Positions 8,540 through 16,578 of a stretch of DNA of 38,941 nt are shown here, one piece after another (position 1 is the stretch's first letter; every line of letters begins with the position of its first letter). The notes below the pieces were generated by a model. That model saw nothing but the letters and a program-made list of their open reading frames with translations. It was not told the DNA's origin and made no database searches. Source of the DNA: CAZCQP01 sp964500895 (GTDB lineage: Bacteria > Bacillota > Clostridia > Lachnospirales > JAISER01). The DNA lies in NCBI GenBank assembly GCA_964500895.1, contig CAZCQP010000026.1, positions 1 to 38,941 of the forward strand, read 5' to 3'. Both the position numbers and the translations under genes were made by a program.

Positions 8540-9349
8540 CTAATACACAATACTAATTTTTACATCACACCCTTCTTCTCTTTCCTCCACTGCATATTTG
8601 GCCTTTAACCCCGAGCTGTTCATCACGTCTACCGCATGTTTAATGGTGTTTAAAAAAATGCGAATATCCCGGACAAACTGCTTGATTTTAATGCCTTTTT
8701 TGCGTTTGACGCCCCCTTGCCCGTGCTCCAGCAGCACACGCTCCACCAGCTCTTCCGTTCTCTTCACCGTCAAGCCCCCGGCCGCCACACGCTGTACCAC
8801 CTCCATTTGTGCGTGCTCGTCCTCTAGCTTTAACAGTGCTCTGGCATGTCGCTCGGTTAAGTCGTGCTCCAACAGTTGCGAGATTACCGGCTTGGGTAGG
8901 CGCAAAATGCGGATTTTGTTGGCAATGGCGGACTGGCTTTTCCCCAGCTTTACCGCCAGTTCCTCTTGTGTGAAATGATAGTCGTGCATTAAGTTTTTAA
9001 GGCCTTCTGCCTCTTCTAGGAAGTTTAAGTTTGCCCGTTGTAGGTTTTCGATGATGGCTAAAATGGCGCTGTCTTGTTCACCAATGTTTACCAAAATAGC
9101 CGGAATACTGGTCATGCCAGCCATTTTGCTGGCCCTTAGGCGGCGTTCCCCAGCCACCAGTTCATATGAACAGCCGTTTATGTACCGCACACTAATGGGC
9201 TGAAGCACCCCGTATGCTTTAATGGAGTCTGCCAGCTCTACAAGGCTGGCCCGTTCAAAAAACTTTCTGGGCTGGTACGGGTTTGGCTTTATGGCGTCCA
9301 CCGGTAGGATTAACACTTCTTGGCTTTCAACCACTGCTTTGTTTCCCAT
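8540..9349 (-). CDS. noc: Nucleoid occlusion protein Noc (ParB family)
   Basis: This 269-residue ParB-fold DNA-binding CTPase is next to rsmG, the usual place of noc. The CTP-binding motifs are GERRLRA (67-73) and ENLQR (101-105), and a helix-turn-helix follows at about 126-150 (FTQEELAVKLGKSQSAIANK). The C-terminal DIRIFLNTIKHAV resembles the Noc C-terminal domain more than ParB. Noc blocks division over the nucleoid by spreading from NBS sites and binding membrane. I chose the ATG at 9349 (AAAGAGGTG upstream); a longer in-frame reading to 9535 looks non-coding. No parA/soj neighbour is present here, and a terminator separates it from rsmG, so it is probably transcribed on its own. A ParB role cannot be excluded. 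Confidence 0.85.
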   Translation of the reverse strand: MGNKAVVESQEVLILPVDAIKPNPYQPRKFFERASLVELADSIKAYGVLQPISVRYINGCSYELVAGERRLRASKMAGMTSIPAILVNIGEQDSAILAIIENLQRANLNFLEEAEGLKNLMHDYHFTQEELAVKLGKSQSAIANKIRILRLPKPVISQLLEHDLTERHARALLKLEDEHAQMEVVQRVAAGGLTVKRTEELVERVLLEHGQGGVKRKKGIKIKQFVRDIRIFLNTIKHAVDVMNSSGLKAKYAVEEREEGCDVKISIVY

Positions 9350-9413
9350 AAACACACCTCTTTCTTTAGTTCCGCCTGCAACTTTTTCATTTTCACGGTG
9401 CCACGCCATTTGG

Positions 9414-9439
9414 CACACCCTTGCAGGCCACACCCTTGC
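9414..9439. repeat. Short direct repeat upstream of noc
   Basis: CACACCCTTGC occurs at 9414-9424 and again at 9429-9439, 15 nt apart, in the 184-nt noc leader. It could be an operator for two protein subunits, but no known site is recognised. Confidence 0.5.
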
Positions 9440-9533
9440 TACACAATTGCTACATGTAAAGGGTAGCATATATTTCCCGGCTCGTCCCATTTGCTTGAAT
9501 TGTGTGAATGGTTGCCTTTCGCCAAACAAAAAC

Positions 9534-9562
9534 AAAAGCCCCTGTCACTTCAAGGGGCTTTT
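9534..9562 (-). terminator. Intrinsic terminator of rsmG
   Basis: AAAAGCCCC (9534-9542) pairs with GGGGCTTTT (9554-9562) around an 11-nt loop; on the minus strand the stem is followed by TTTTGTTTTTG. The stem overlaps the last rsmG codons and its TGA, so the gene ends inside its own terminator. Confidence 0.85.
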
Positions 9563-10261
9563 TGCTATCTTGTTGCTTTTTCTAGGGTATGCAGCTGGTG
9601 TTTGACGCAATTTGCTTATAACCACCAAAGAATGGGTAATATCTGTAAATGGCAGCTGCACCGTCACCACATCCGAAACTTCGCCGCCAAGCTTCATAAT
9701 AGCGGCCTTTGCGTCATGTATTTCTTCCGTTGCAGCGGCACCCTTCATGGATATGAATTTCCCGCCTGTTTTCACGAAGGGCAGGCAGTATTCCGCAAGA
9801 ATGGACAAATGAGCCACCGCCCGAGAAACCGCCACGTCATACACTTCACGGTGGCTTTTTTGCACCCCGGCATCCTCTGCCCGGCTGTGCAGGCAGGTGA
9901 TGTTGGCCATGTTCAAGGTGTTGGCCACTTCCTGCAAGAAGGTAATGCGCTTGTTTAGGGCATCCATCAAGGTTACTTCCAAAGAAGGCCGGGCAATTTT
10001 TAAGGGTATGCCGGGGAAACCTGCCCCGGTACCTACGTCAATAAGGGTGTCCTGTTGCCCCAGCAAAGGCAAAATGGTCAGGCTGTCTAAAAAATGTTTG
10101 GCCACCACTTCCTTGGGGTCTGTGATGGCCGTTAAGTTCATGCGGGTGTTCCAGTCCAGCAAAAGGGCCATAAACGTTTCAAACTGGGAAAGCGCCCTTT
10201 CCTCTAAAGGGCACCCCAGCTGGGCCGCCCCTTCTTTTAAAACCGTGGCCATGGTATGCAT
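9545..10261 (-). CDS. rsmG: 16S rRNA (guanine-527-N7) methyltransferase
   Basis: This 238-residue SAM-dependent enzyme (GidB) methylates G527 of 16S rRNA in the 530 loop. The conserved N-terminal WNTRMNLTAI, HFLDSL and the SAM-binding DVGTGAGFPGIPLKI (from residue 75) are clear, and length is typical. A GGAGGAGGA ribosome-binding site precedes the ATG. It follows a small unknown gene and mnmG in the standard mnmE-mnmG-rsmG-noc order. Loss of rsmG often gives low-level streptomycin resistance in other bacteria; here it looks intact. Confidence 0.95.
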   Translation of the reverse strand: MHTMATVLKEGAAQLGCPLEERALSQFETFMALLLDWNTRMNLTAITDPKEVVAKHFLDSLTILPLLGQQDTLIDVGTGAGFPGIPLKIARPSLEVTLMDALNKRITFLQEVANTLNMANITCLHSRAEDAGVQKSHREVYDVAVSRAVAHLSILAEYCLPFVKTGGKFISMKGAAATEEIHDAKAAIMKLGGEVSDVVTVQLPFTDITHSLVVISKLRQTPAAYPRKSNKIAKSPLK

Positions 10262-10279
10262 AGAGGATTCATCCTCCTC

Positions 10280-10729
10280 CTATTCCTTTTCGATGCCGTA
10301 AATTTTCCAGTTGCTTAAATTGTCCGGCTCTTTAATCATGTGTAAATGGATGATGGCTTGGGCTTGTTGGCCTTGCCCTTTATTTAAAATAAGTATGGAG
10401 TTGGTTTTGCAATTTTTAGGCCGGGGGTTAAATTCTAGGTTAATCAGGCACTTATAACAGCCTAAACCTGCCCGGTTGAAAAAGTCCGACAATTCGTCTA
10501 AGTCAAAGTCTTGCTGAAAGTTTTTGCTAATCAGGGCTTTGGCATCGTCCCGGCGGAAGGACGACAGTGCATCTACAAACAGCCGGGCCGTGTCTGCCTC
10601 TTCTGGAAAAGCCACACAATGGGCCCTTTTGCCGTACTCTGCTTTTGTCTTTATAGGCTGCGGCATTTTCCGCATACCTTTTATGGGCATAAAATACCCG
10701 TATTTTAAACCAAACTGGTTCAAAGTCAT
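10280..10729 (-). CDS. Protein of unknown function between mnmG and rsmG
   Basis: I do not recognise this 149-residue protein. It has no signal peptide or membrane helix. The first 30 residues are basic (KYGYFMPIKGMRKM). The middle is acidic and helical (RLFVDALSSFRRDDAKALISKNFQQDFDLDELSDFF), then comes a Cys pair CYKC, and the end has beta-like segments (SILILNKGQGQQAQAIIHLHMI). The start at 10729 has TAGGAGG only 3 nt upstream, a short spacing. It is 18 nt from rsmG, so it is probably co-transcribed with mnmG and rsmG. The canonical cluster has no gene here. A role in translation or tRNA modification would be guesswork from position. Confidence 0.65.
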   Translation of the reverse strand: MTLNQFGLKYGYFMPIKGMRKMPQPIKTKAEYGKRAHCVAFPEEADTARLFVDALSSFRRDDAKALISKNFQQDFDLDELSDFFNRAGLGCYKCLINLEFNPRPKNCKTNSILILNKGQGQQAQAIIHLHMIKEPDNLSNWKIYGIEKE

Positions 10730-10822
10730 ACGCCTCCTAAATAAGTAAGTAGGGCCGGCTTAAAAATAGCCATTGCCTATGTACAACAGAAAAAGGCTGC
10801 GTATGGGTGTTTATACCTTATT

Positions 10823-12736
10823 TTATGCACCTGTATCTGTTGTGTGCTTTGCCATGTGCACCAATAAAACGGCAATGTCTGCCGGGGAAACCCCGGTAAT
10901 GCGGGAGGCTTGGCCAATGTTTTCTGGCAATATAGCGTTTAGCTTTTGCCGGGCTTCCAGACGCAGGCCGTGAATCTGGCTGTAGTCGTAAGGCTGTGGC
11001 AGCTTGCGGCTTTCCAGCTTTTTAAACTGCTCCACCTGCTGCATTTGCCGCTTGATGTACCCGGCGTATTTCACTTGAATGTTCACCTGTTCGGCCACAT
11101 CGGTGAATAGTTCAGGCCGGTCTTTGTCAAAATTGGTTAAAAGGCTATAAGAAAGCTCTGGCCGGCGCATGAGTTCAGCCAACGTCACCCCAGAGGAAAC
11201 AGGGGTGCTTTGGTTTGCTTCCAGAAAAGCGTTTAATTCTGCCGTTGGGGGAAGCACGACGGCTTCCAGCCGTTTCAGTTCCTTTTCAATGGCTTCCTGC
11301 TTGGCCAGCAGTTTTTGGTACCGCACTTCCTGCACCAATCCAGCTTCATAGCCTATAGCCATCAGCCGTAAATCCGCGTTATCTTGCCGCAACAGCAGCC
11401 GGTATTCTGCCCGGGACGTCATCATCCGGTACGGTTCTTGGCTGCCTTTGGTAACCAAGTCGTCCACCAGCACCCCAATGTAACCTTGGGAACGGTCAAT
11501 GTGGATGGGCGTTTTCCCTTGGGCATACCGGCCGGCGTTTAAGCCCGCCAAAATGCCTTGGGCGGCGGCTTCTTCATAACCAGAGCTGCCGTTAAACTGC
11601 CCCGCAGAGTACAGCCCTTCTATATCCTTAAAGCCCAACCCCAAATTCAGCTGGGTGGCATCTAAACAATCGTATTCAATGGCGTAACCGTTGCGGGTAA
11701 GGCGGCAGTTCCGCAGCCCAGGCACCGTGCGGTACATGGCTTCCTGCACATCCTCCGGCAAAGAGGTGGACATGCCGGACACATACACCTCGTTGGTGTC
11801 TTCCCCTTCCGGCTCTATAAACACCTGATGCCGGTCTTTGTCTGCAAATCGCACCACCTTGTCCTCTATTGAAGGACAATACCGGGTGCCGGTGCCTTCA
11901 ATCACCCCGGCAAACAAAGGGGAACGGTTTAGGCTTTCCCGAATGACTTTGTGTGTTTCTTCATTGGTATACGTCAAGTAGCAAGGCAGTTGGGTGCGCT
12001 GAATGGCGGCTGGGTCTGTATCGAAGGAAAATGGGGTGATGGTTTCGTCCCCCGGCTGAATGGCCATTTCTTCCAGGTTGATGGTGCTGCCATCAATGCG
12101 GGCCGGTGTGCCGGTTTTAAACCGAAACAGCCGGATGCCCAACCTTTTTAATGCTTCTGCCAACCCGTTTGCATGGCGCAAACCGTTGGGCCCGCTTTGC
12201 ACAATGGTTTCTCCGTACAGACACCGGGCTTTTAAATAAGTGCCCAGGCACAAAATGGCGGCTTTACAAGAAACCACCGCCCCAGATTCCAACACCACAC
12301 CGGAAAGGCGGCCATTTTCCACCAATAAATCCACCACTTCCGTTTGACGCAAGCGCAGGTTTTCGGTGTTCTCCAATGTTTGTTTCATGGTGCGGCTGTA
12401 TTTGCTTTTGTCCGCCTGTGCCCGCAGGGCATACACCGCCGGGCCTTTGCCCGTGTTCAGCATACGGCTTTGGATAAATGTTTTGTCTATGTTTTTACCC
12501 ATTTCGCCGCCCAAGGCATCAATTTCCCGCACCAAATGGCCCTTGGAGCTGCCGCCGATGTTGGGGTTGCAGGGCATCATGGCGATGGCGTCCAGGTTCA
12601 TGGCGAAAAGCACAGTGGAAAGCCCCATGCGGGCGCAAGCCAGCGCAGCCTCGCAACCGGCGTGTCCACCACCAATCACCACCACATCAACAGAGTTATC
12701 CACAGATTTATCCAAACTATACACAGGTATCCACAT
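10823..12736 (-). CDS. mnmG: tRNA uridine-5-carboxymethylaminomethyl modification enzyme, FAD subunit
   Basis: MnmG (GidA) of 637 residues works with MnmE to place a cmnm5 group on U34 of certain tRNAs, using FAD and a methylene-THF carbon. The FAD-binding VVVIGGGHAGCEAALA begins at residue 18. Other family marks are NPNIGGSSKGHL, FRFKTGTPARIDGSTI, and GLYSAGQFNGSSGYEEAAAQG with the second nucleotide region, followed by a helical C-terminal MnmE-binding domain. I set the ATG at 12736: a -10 box TATAAT lies at 12756-12761, so the in-frame extension to 12808 would start upstream of the promoter. The ribosome-binding site is weak (AGAAAG). DnaA boxes overlap its first codons and promoter. Confidence 0.93.
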   Translation of the reverse strand: MWIPVYSLDKSVDNSVDVVVIGGGHAGCEAALACARMGLSTVLFAMNLDAIAMMPCNPNIGGSSKGHLVREIDALGGEMGKNIDKTFIQSRMLNTGKGPAVYALRAQADKSKYSRTMKQTLENTENLRLRQTEVVDLLVENGRLSGVVLESGAVVSCKAAILCLGTYLKARCLYGETIVQSGPNGLRHANGLAEALKRLGIRLFRFKTGTPARIDGSTINLEEMAIQPGDETITPFSFDTDPAAIQRTQLPCYLTYTNEETHKVIRESLNRSPLFAGVIEGTGTRYCPSIEDKVVRFADKDRHQVFIEPEGEDTNEVYVSGMSTSLPEDVQEAMYRTVPGLRNCRLTRNGYAIEYDCLDATQLNLGLGFKDIEGLYSAGQFNGSSGYEEAAAQGILAGLNAGRYAQGKTPIHIDRSQGYIGVLVDDLVTKGSQEPYRMMTSRAEYRLLLRQDNADLRLMAIGYEAGLVQEVRYQKLLAKQEAIEKELKRLEAVVLPPTAELNAFLEANQSTPVSSGVTLAELMRRPELSYSLLTNFDKDRPELFTDVAEQVNIQVKYAGYIKRQMQQVEQFKKLESRKLPQPYDYSQIHGLRLEARQKLNAILPENIGQASRITGVSPADIAVLLVHMAKHTTDTGA

Positions 12737-12825
12737 ACTTTCTAAGGCTAAAATGATTATAATACGGGGATTAACTTGTCCACAGCCAAAGTTATCCACA
12801 GTTACCAAAATTTTTACAATCCACA
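12696..12825. promoter_or_regulatory. DnaA-box cluster over the mnmG promoter
   Basis: TTATCCACA occurs perfectly at 12696-12704 and 12792-12800. One-mismatch boxes are at 12708-12716, 12727-12735 and 12776-12784, and a two-mismatch one at 12817-12825. All read in the same direction on the plus strand. Another perfect box is inside mnmE at 13052-13060. The group covers the 98-nt mnmE-mnmG gap and the first codons of mnmG. DnaA could repress mnmG here, or the site could titrate DnaA. Confidence 0.75.
12756..12761 (-). promoter_or_regulatory. Probable mnmG -10 box
   Basis: Minus-strand TATAAT, 20 nt before the mnmG ATG. The -35 region 17 nt upstream is poor (TGTGGA) and coincides with the DnaA box TTGTCCACA at 12776-12784, consistent with a DnaA-controlled promoter. 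Confidence 0.5.
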
Positions 12826-12834
12826 GTTTGTTTA

Positions 12835-14214
12835 TTACTTTCCAAGGCAGAAATTTTTGAAAATTTGGTCAATGATGTCCTCATCCACCGTTTGGCCGGT
12901 AATTTCCATTAAATTGCCGTACGCCGCCTGTAAATCCACGCTGACCAGGTCTTCAAAAAAGCCGGCGTCAATGGTGTCCACTGCGTTTTTCAGGCTTTGA
13001 ATGCATTGTTTAAGGGCTTGTTCATGGCGCACGTTGGTCACCAAGGGCTGGTTATCCACAGCAATGCGGCCGGTGTTAAACAGCCGGGTAATGGCGGCGG
13101 TTAAAGCCTCCAGCCCCTCGTTGGCTTTTAAAGACATGGCAACCACATCTTCTCCCGGGGCATAGGGTGCCAGTTCCGCTACCGTTAATTGTTGGGGCAA
13201 ATCGGTTTTATTTAAAACCAGCAGCCTTTTTTTATGGGCCACCATGTTCAGAATGTCTCTATCATCTTGGGTTAAAGGCTGGCTTGCATCCAGCAGCACC
13301 AGCAAAAATTCAGCCTTCAAGGCGGTTTCCTTGGCCCTCTGAATGCCGATGGCCTCCACCTTGTCTCCGCTTTCACGCATACCGGCAGTGTCCAGAATTT
13401 GCAGGGGAATGCCCCCCAGGTTCACCCATTCGGTGAGTACATCCCGGGTGGTGCCGGGCAAGTCCGTTACAATGGCCCGCTCCTCACCAGCCAGCGCATT
13501 CAAAAGGGAGGACTTCCCCACGTTTGGCCGCCCAATGATGGCGGTGGTTAAGCCCTCTCTTAATATTTTGCCCTGATTGGCGGTATTTAAAAGGCTTTGC
13601 AACCTATCCACCAGTTTCAGGGCCGTTTGTTTAATGGTTTTTAAGTTCATGGCCTCCATGTCGTGCTCCGGGTAGTCAATGGAAGCTTCAATGTGGGCCA
13701 AAAGGTTCAAAATGTCTTCCGCCATGGCAGTGCAAGCTTCCGACAGCCTGCCAGAAAGCTGGTTTAAAGCAGCATCCTTGGCGCTGTCCGTTTTGGCATT
13801 AATCACGTCCATCACAGCTTCCGCTTGGGACAAATCCAGCCGCCCGTTTAAAAAGGCACGTTTGGTAAACTCCCCAGGTTCAGCCAGCCTAGCACCAGCG
13901 GCCAACACGGTTTCTAGCACACCTTTCACACAGTGTAAGCCGCCGTGGCAGTGTATTTCCACCACATTTTCTTTGGTATAGGTGCGGGGGGCTGCCATAA
14001 AGCAAGCCAAAACCTCGTCCACCGTATCACCTTGGCCATTTTTGATATGACCATAATACATCATGTGGCTTCTAAAAGTCTTTATAATGTTTTTTCCAAT
14101 AAAAACAGCGGCCAAAATTTCACCGGCATTGGCGCCAGATATGCGCACAATGCCAATGCCGCCAGCCCCGGCCGGGGTGGAGATGGCGGCAATGGTGTCG
14201 GTTAAATGAATCAT
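12835..14214 (-). CDS. mnmE: tRNA modification GTPase MnmE
   Basis: This 459-residue partner of MnmG forms the 5-carboxymethylaminomethyl group on wobble U34. The N-terminal folate-binding domain starts with DTIAAISTPAGAGGIGIVRISG split over residues 5-26. The G domain has GRPNVGKSSLLNAL, the switch region DLPGTTRDV, DTAGMRES and NKTD. The protein ends with FCLGK, the conserved C-terminal Cys motif (CIGK-like) required for modification. The start overlaps the jag stop by 4 nt (ATGA), implying translational coupling. The mnmG promoter and DnaA boxes follow its stop. Confidence 0.96.
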   Translation of the reverse strand: MIHLTDTIAAISTPAGAGGIGIVRISGANAGEILAAVFIGKNIIKTFRSHMMYYGHIKNGQGDTVDEVLACFMAAPRTYTKENVVEIHCHGGLHCVKGVLETVLAAGARLAEPGEFTKRAFLNGRLDLSQAEAVMDVINAKTDSAKDAALNQLSGRLSEACTAMAEDILNLLAHIEASIDYPEHDMEAMNLKTIKQTALKLVDRLQSLLNTANQGKILREGLTTAIIGRPNVGKSSLLNALAGEERAIVTDLPGTTRDVLTEWVNLGGIPLQILDTAGMRESGDKVEAIGIQRAKETALKAEFLLVLLDASQPLTQDDRDILNMVAHKKRLLVLNKTDLPQQLTVAELAPYAPGEDVVAMSLKANEGLEALTAAITRLFNTGRIAVDNQPLVTNVRHEQALKQCIQSLKNAVDTIDAGFFEDLVSVDLQAAYGNLMEITGQTVDEDIIDQIFKNFCLGK

Positions 14215-14849
14215 TCGGCGAAATGCCCCTTACCGTTTTTGGACACGATAACCACATAACGGAAAGGTTCGTCCCCTTCGCTATAGGTATCTACCAGCTT
14301 GTCCCCTTGCAGTGCAGAGTGAATGATGCGCCGTTCGTAAGGGTTCATGGGTTCCAAAACCACTTTTTTGTGGGTAATTTTTGCTTTTTTGGCCAGGTTA
14401 TGGGCCAGGGCTTCCAACGTATCTTTTCTGCGTTGGCGATAGTTTTCTGTGTCTAGGGTGACGCTTAAGTACGGGGAATCCCCCTTGTTTACCACCAAGT
14501 TGACCAAATATTGCAGCGAATCTAAGGTTTGCCCCCGTTTGCCAATGAGCACCCCAATGTTGTCGCCTTTCATGTTTACATACAGCTGTTTGTCCGTTAA
14601 GCTGGTTTCCACCGTAACAGACAGACCCATGGCCAGCGTCACTTCTTTTATAAAAGCTTTGGCAATGTCCTCCGGGCCTTGTTTCACGGTTAAGGCCACC
14701 CGGGCGGGCTTGCCCATAAGACCCATAAAACCTTTAGAACCGGCGTCCAGCACCGTTATGTCCACTTGTTCTCTTGAAACGCCTAAAACCTTTAACCCTT
14801 CGGTAATGGCGTCTTCTACGGTTTTTCCACTTCTCTCAAGGCGGTCCAT
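14211..14849 (-). CDS. jag: Jag/KhpB RNA-binding protein
   Basis: This 212-residue protein has a Jag-N domain (residues 1 to about 50, with GKTVEDAITEGL and GSKGFMGLMGKPARV), a type II KH domain in the middle (GVLIGKRGQTLDSLQYLVN, the GxxG loop being GKRG), and a C-terminal R3H domain (NPYERRIIHSALQ). It binds RNA and in related bacteria influences cell elongation and sporulation together with the membrane insertase. It lies 16 nt after yidC and overlaps mnmE by 4 nt. Confidence 0.94.
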   Translation of the reverse strand: MDRLERSGKTVEDAITEGLKVLGVSREQVDITVLDAGSKGFMGLMGKPARVALTVKQGPEDIAKAFIKEVTLAMGLSVTVETSLTDKQLYVNMKGDNIGVLIGKRGQTLDSLQYLVNLVVNKGDSPYLSVTLDTENYRQRRKDTLEALAHNLAKKAKITHKKVVLEPMNPYERRIIHSALQGDKLVDTYSEGDEPFRYVVIVSKNGKGHFAE

Positions 14850-14865
14850 GGTGCTTGTTTCCTCC

Positions 14866-15951
14866 TTACTTGTTGGGCTTTTCTTTCCCCTTAACAGTAA
14901 TCACATCTTTGTTGGCATTTTTCTTAAACATTTTGTTCAGAACAATTTGTTGGCCAACCTGGAACACACTTGAAGTAATCCAGTATAAGCCTACGCCGGC
15001 CGGAAAGGAAATGGTGAAAGCACCCATCATAATGGGCATGACGTACATAAGCACTTTTTGCTGTGCCTGGGCGTTGGAATCTGCATTAAGGCTTTGTTTG
15101 CTCATTAAATATGAGGACAAAAAGGTCACCACGGTGGCCACAATGGGAATGAGTATTCCCGGCCAAATACCGGGCATACCGGCCTTAAAGTTCACGGCGT
15201 TTTCCACCAGGTCTATGCCGAAGAAAGATTCTACCTGGTTTTTGTTAATTAAAAGCTGCTCCAGCGCTTCTCTTGAGCCTTGGGGCATAGAAGCCATCAG
15301 CGTGCCCCAGTCTGTGGCGTTAAAGCGGCTAATCACCTTGGCCATGTGGGCCGGGTTGGCCATGTCCAGTTGCACAGAAGCAGACAGTTTTGCCAGCTTT
15401 GGTAATGCCAGGGGTTTAAAAAATTCCATAAACCCGGGCACACTGCTAATGGTTTGGGCCAAAGAAGATGAAGATTTGTAATAGAAATCTCCAATGATGT
15501 TAATATACTGGAACGATTGCTGCATGATGTAGTTTAAGGCCACAAAGATAGGCATTTGAAGCACAAGGGGCAAACAGCCCATCAGTGGGTTAATTTTATG
15601 TTCAGCATAAAGCCTTTGAATTTCGGCATTCATTTTCTGTTGGGTTTCCGTGTCTTTTTTATCGCCGTATTTCTTTTTAATTTTTTCCAGTTCCGGCGAA
15701 AGTTTTTGCATATTGACCATAGACTTATGCTGTTGTAAAGCCAAAGGCAGCATAATAAACCGGGTGATGATGGTTAAAATAATAATGGAAATGCCTAAGG
15801 AATTGGACACGGTTATTTGATAGACAAAGTCAAAAATAAAATTAATGATGGTGCCCAGCACCATGGCCACAGGCCCAACAATTTTGCCAGGGTCCTTCAC
15901 CACATAATTGCTCAACAGCGCCAGGGAACTGGCAAAAGATGTTAAAAACAA
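14866..15951 (-). CDS. yidC: Membrane protein insertase YidC/SpoIIIJ/OxaI family
   Basis: A 361-residue insertase for integral membrane proteins. It has several hydrophobic segments, with the conserved Arg of the hydrophilic groove in IITRFIMLPL (R64), a cytoplasmic coiled hairpin (KLSPELEKIKKKYGDKKD), the NPLMGCLPLVLQMPIFVALN segment, and a basic tail ending KGKEKPNK. The start is a TTG with AAGGAGG 7 nt upstream. There is no lipobox, unlike many Firmicute paralogues, so it would be held by its first hydrophobic helix. The central region between membrane segments 2 and 3 is longer than in B. subtilis SpoIIIJ. Neighbours are yidD upstream and jag downstream. Confidence 0.94.
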   Translation of the reverse strand: MFLTSFASSLALLSNYVVKDPGKIVGPVAMVLGTIINFIFDFVYQITVSNSLGISIIILTIITRFIMLPLALQQHKSMVNMQKLSPELEKIKKKYGDKKDTETQQKMNAEIQRLYAEHKINPLMGCLPLVLQMPIFVALNYIMQQSFQYINIIGDFYYKSSSSLAQTISSVPGFMEFFKPLALPKLAKLSASVQLDMANPAHMAKVISRFNATDWGTLMASMPQGSREALEQLLINKNQVESFFGIDLVENAVNFKAGMPGIWPGILIPIVATVVTFLSSYLMSKQSLNADSNAQAQQKVLMYVMPIMMGAFTISFPAGVGLYWITSSVFQVGQQIVLNKMFKKNANKDVITVKGKEKPNK

Positions 15952-15989
15952 CGTGTTTCCTCCTTAATGGGGCCTTATGGGGCAATTTT

Positions 15990-16199
15990 TCACTTAACAG
16001 GGTCGTACCCACCTTTACAAAACGGGTTGCAGCGCAACAGACGAAAAACCCCCATCAGCAAGCCTTTTAAAGCGCCGTGCTTGACAATGGCCTGACACAT
16101 ATATTCCGAACACGTGGGAGTAAACCGACAGGCAGGGGGCAAAAGGGGGGATATATAGTTTTTATAAAACTTTAAAGCATAAATACAAACGTTTTTCAT
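15990..16199 (-). CDS. yidD: Membrane protein insertion efficiency factor YidD
   Basis: A 69-residue peripheral membrane protein. An amphipathic N-terminal helix (ALKFYKNYISPLLPPACRF) precedes the family core: CRFTPTCSEY, AIVKHGALKG, and RCNPFCKGGYDPV at the end, with conserved Cys residues. It assists YidC-dependent insertion. The ATG overlaps the rnpA stop by 4 nt, as in most bacteria. Confidence 0.95.
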   Translation of the reverse strand: MKNVCIYALKFYKNYISPLLPPACRFTPTCSEYMCQAIVKHGALKGLLMGVFRLLRCNPFCKGGYDPVK

Positions 16200-16558
16200 T
16201 GTTCAGTTTGCGCACCTTTCATTAGACGGTGCTTTCTAAGCAAATGACGGATAGCGGATTCCACTTGGTGATAGGTGGCGTCTTTGGCAGACACCCGGGC
16301 AATAACCACAATGTCGTACCCGGCTTTCAGTTCCGGCTCTGTTAGCCGATAACTTTCTTTTATCAACCGGGAAACCCGGCTTCTAATCACCGATTTGCCC
16401 ACTTTTTTGCTTACAGTAACACCCAGCCGGTTAATGTCTTGGCCGTTTTTAAGCACCACCATCACCAACGTGCGGTTGGCAATAGACTGGCCCCGGTTGT
16501 AGACTGTCCGGAACTGGGTGTTTTTTCTAAGCGATTGTGTAAAATGCAAAGCCCTCAT
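16196..16558 (-). CDS. rnpA: Ribonuclease P protein component
   Basis: This 120-residue basic protein binds RNase P RNA to process the 5' ends of tRNAs. The N-terminal LRKNTQFRTVYNRGQS and the later VSKKVGKSVIRSRVSRLIKESYR are the family hallmarks. The usual RNR motif reads RSR (Asn to Ser). The start is uncertain: ATG 16558 has no proper ribosome-binding site, and a GTG at 16564 has only AGGG 5 nt upstream. A MITE-like element ends about 20 nt upstream and has probably replaced the original leader. It overlaps yidD by 4 nt. Confidence 0.92.
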   Translation of the reverse strand: MRALHFTQSLRKNTQFRTVYNRGQSIANRTLVMVVLKNGQDINRLGVTVSKKVGKSVIRSRVSRLIKESYRLTEPELKAGYDIVVIARVSAKDATYHQVESAIRHLLRKHRLMKGAQTEQ

Positions 16559-16578
16559 CCTCACATATGCCCTATATT

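Noticed and set aside
9467..9482. Possible Noc-binding or parS site (ATTTCCCGG)
   Set aside because: Only half of the ATTTCCCGGGAAAT palindrome is present; no full parS or NBS site was seen in the window.
9350..9535. N-terminal extension of Noc by 62 residues
   Set aside because: Cys/Trp-rich, unlike ParB proteins, and overlaps the noc leader and terminator; ATG 9349 has a proper ribosome-binding site.
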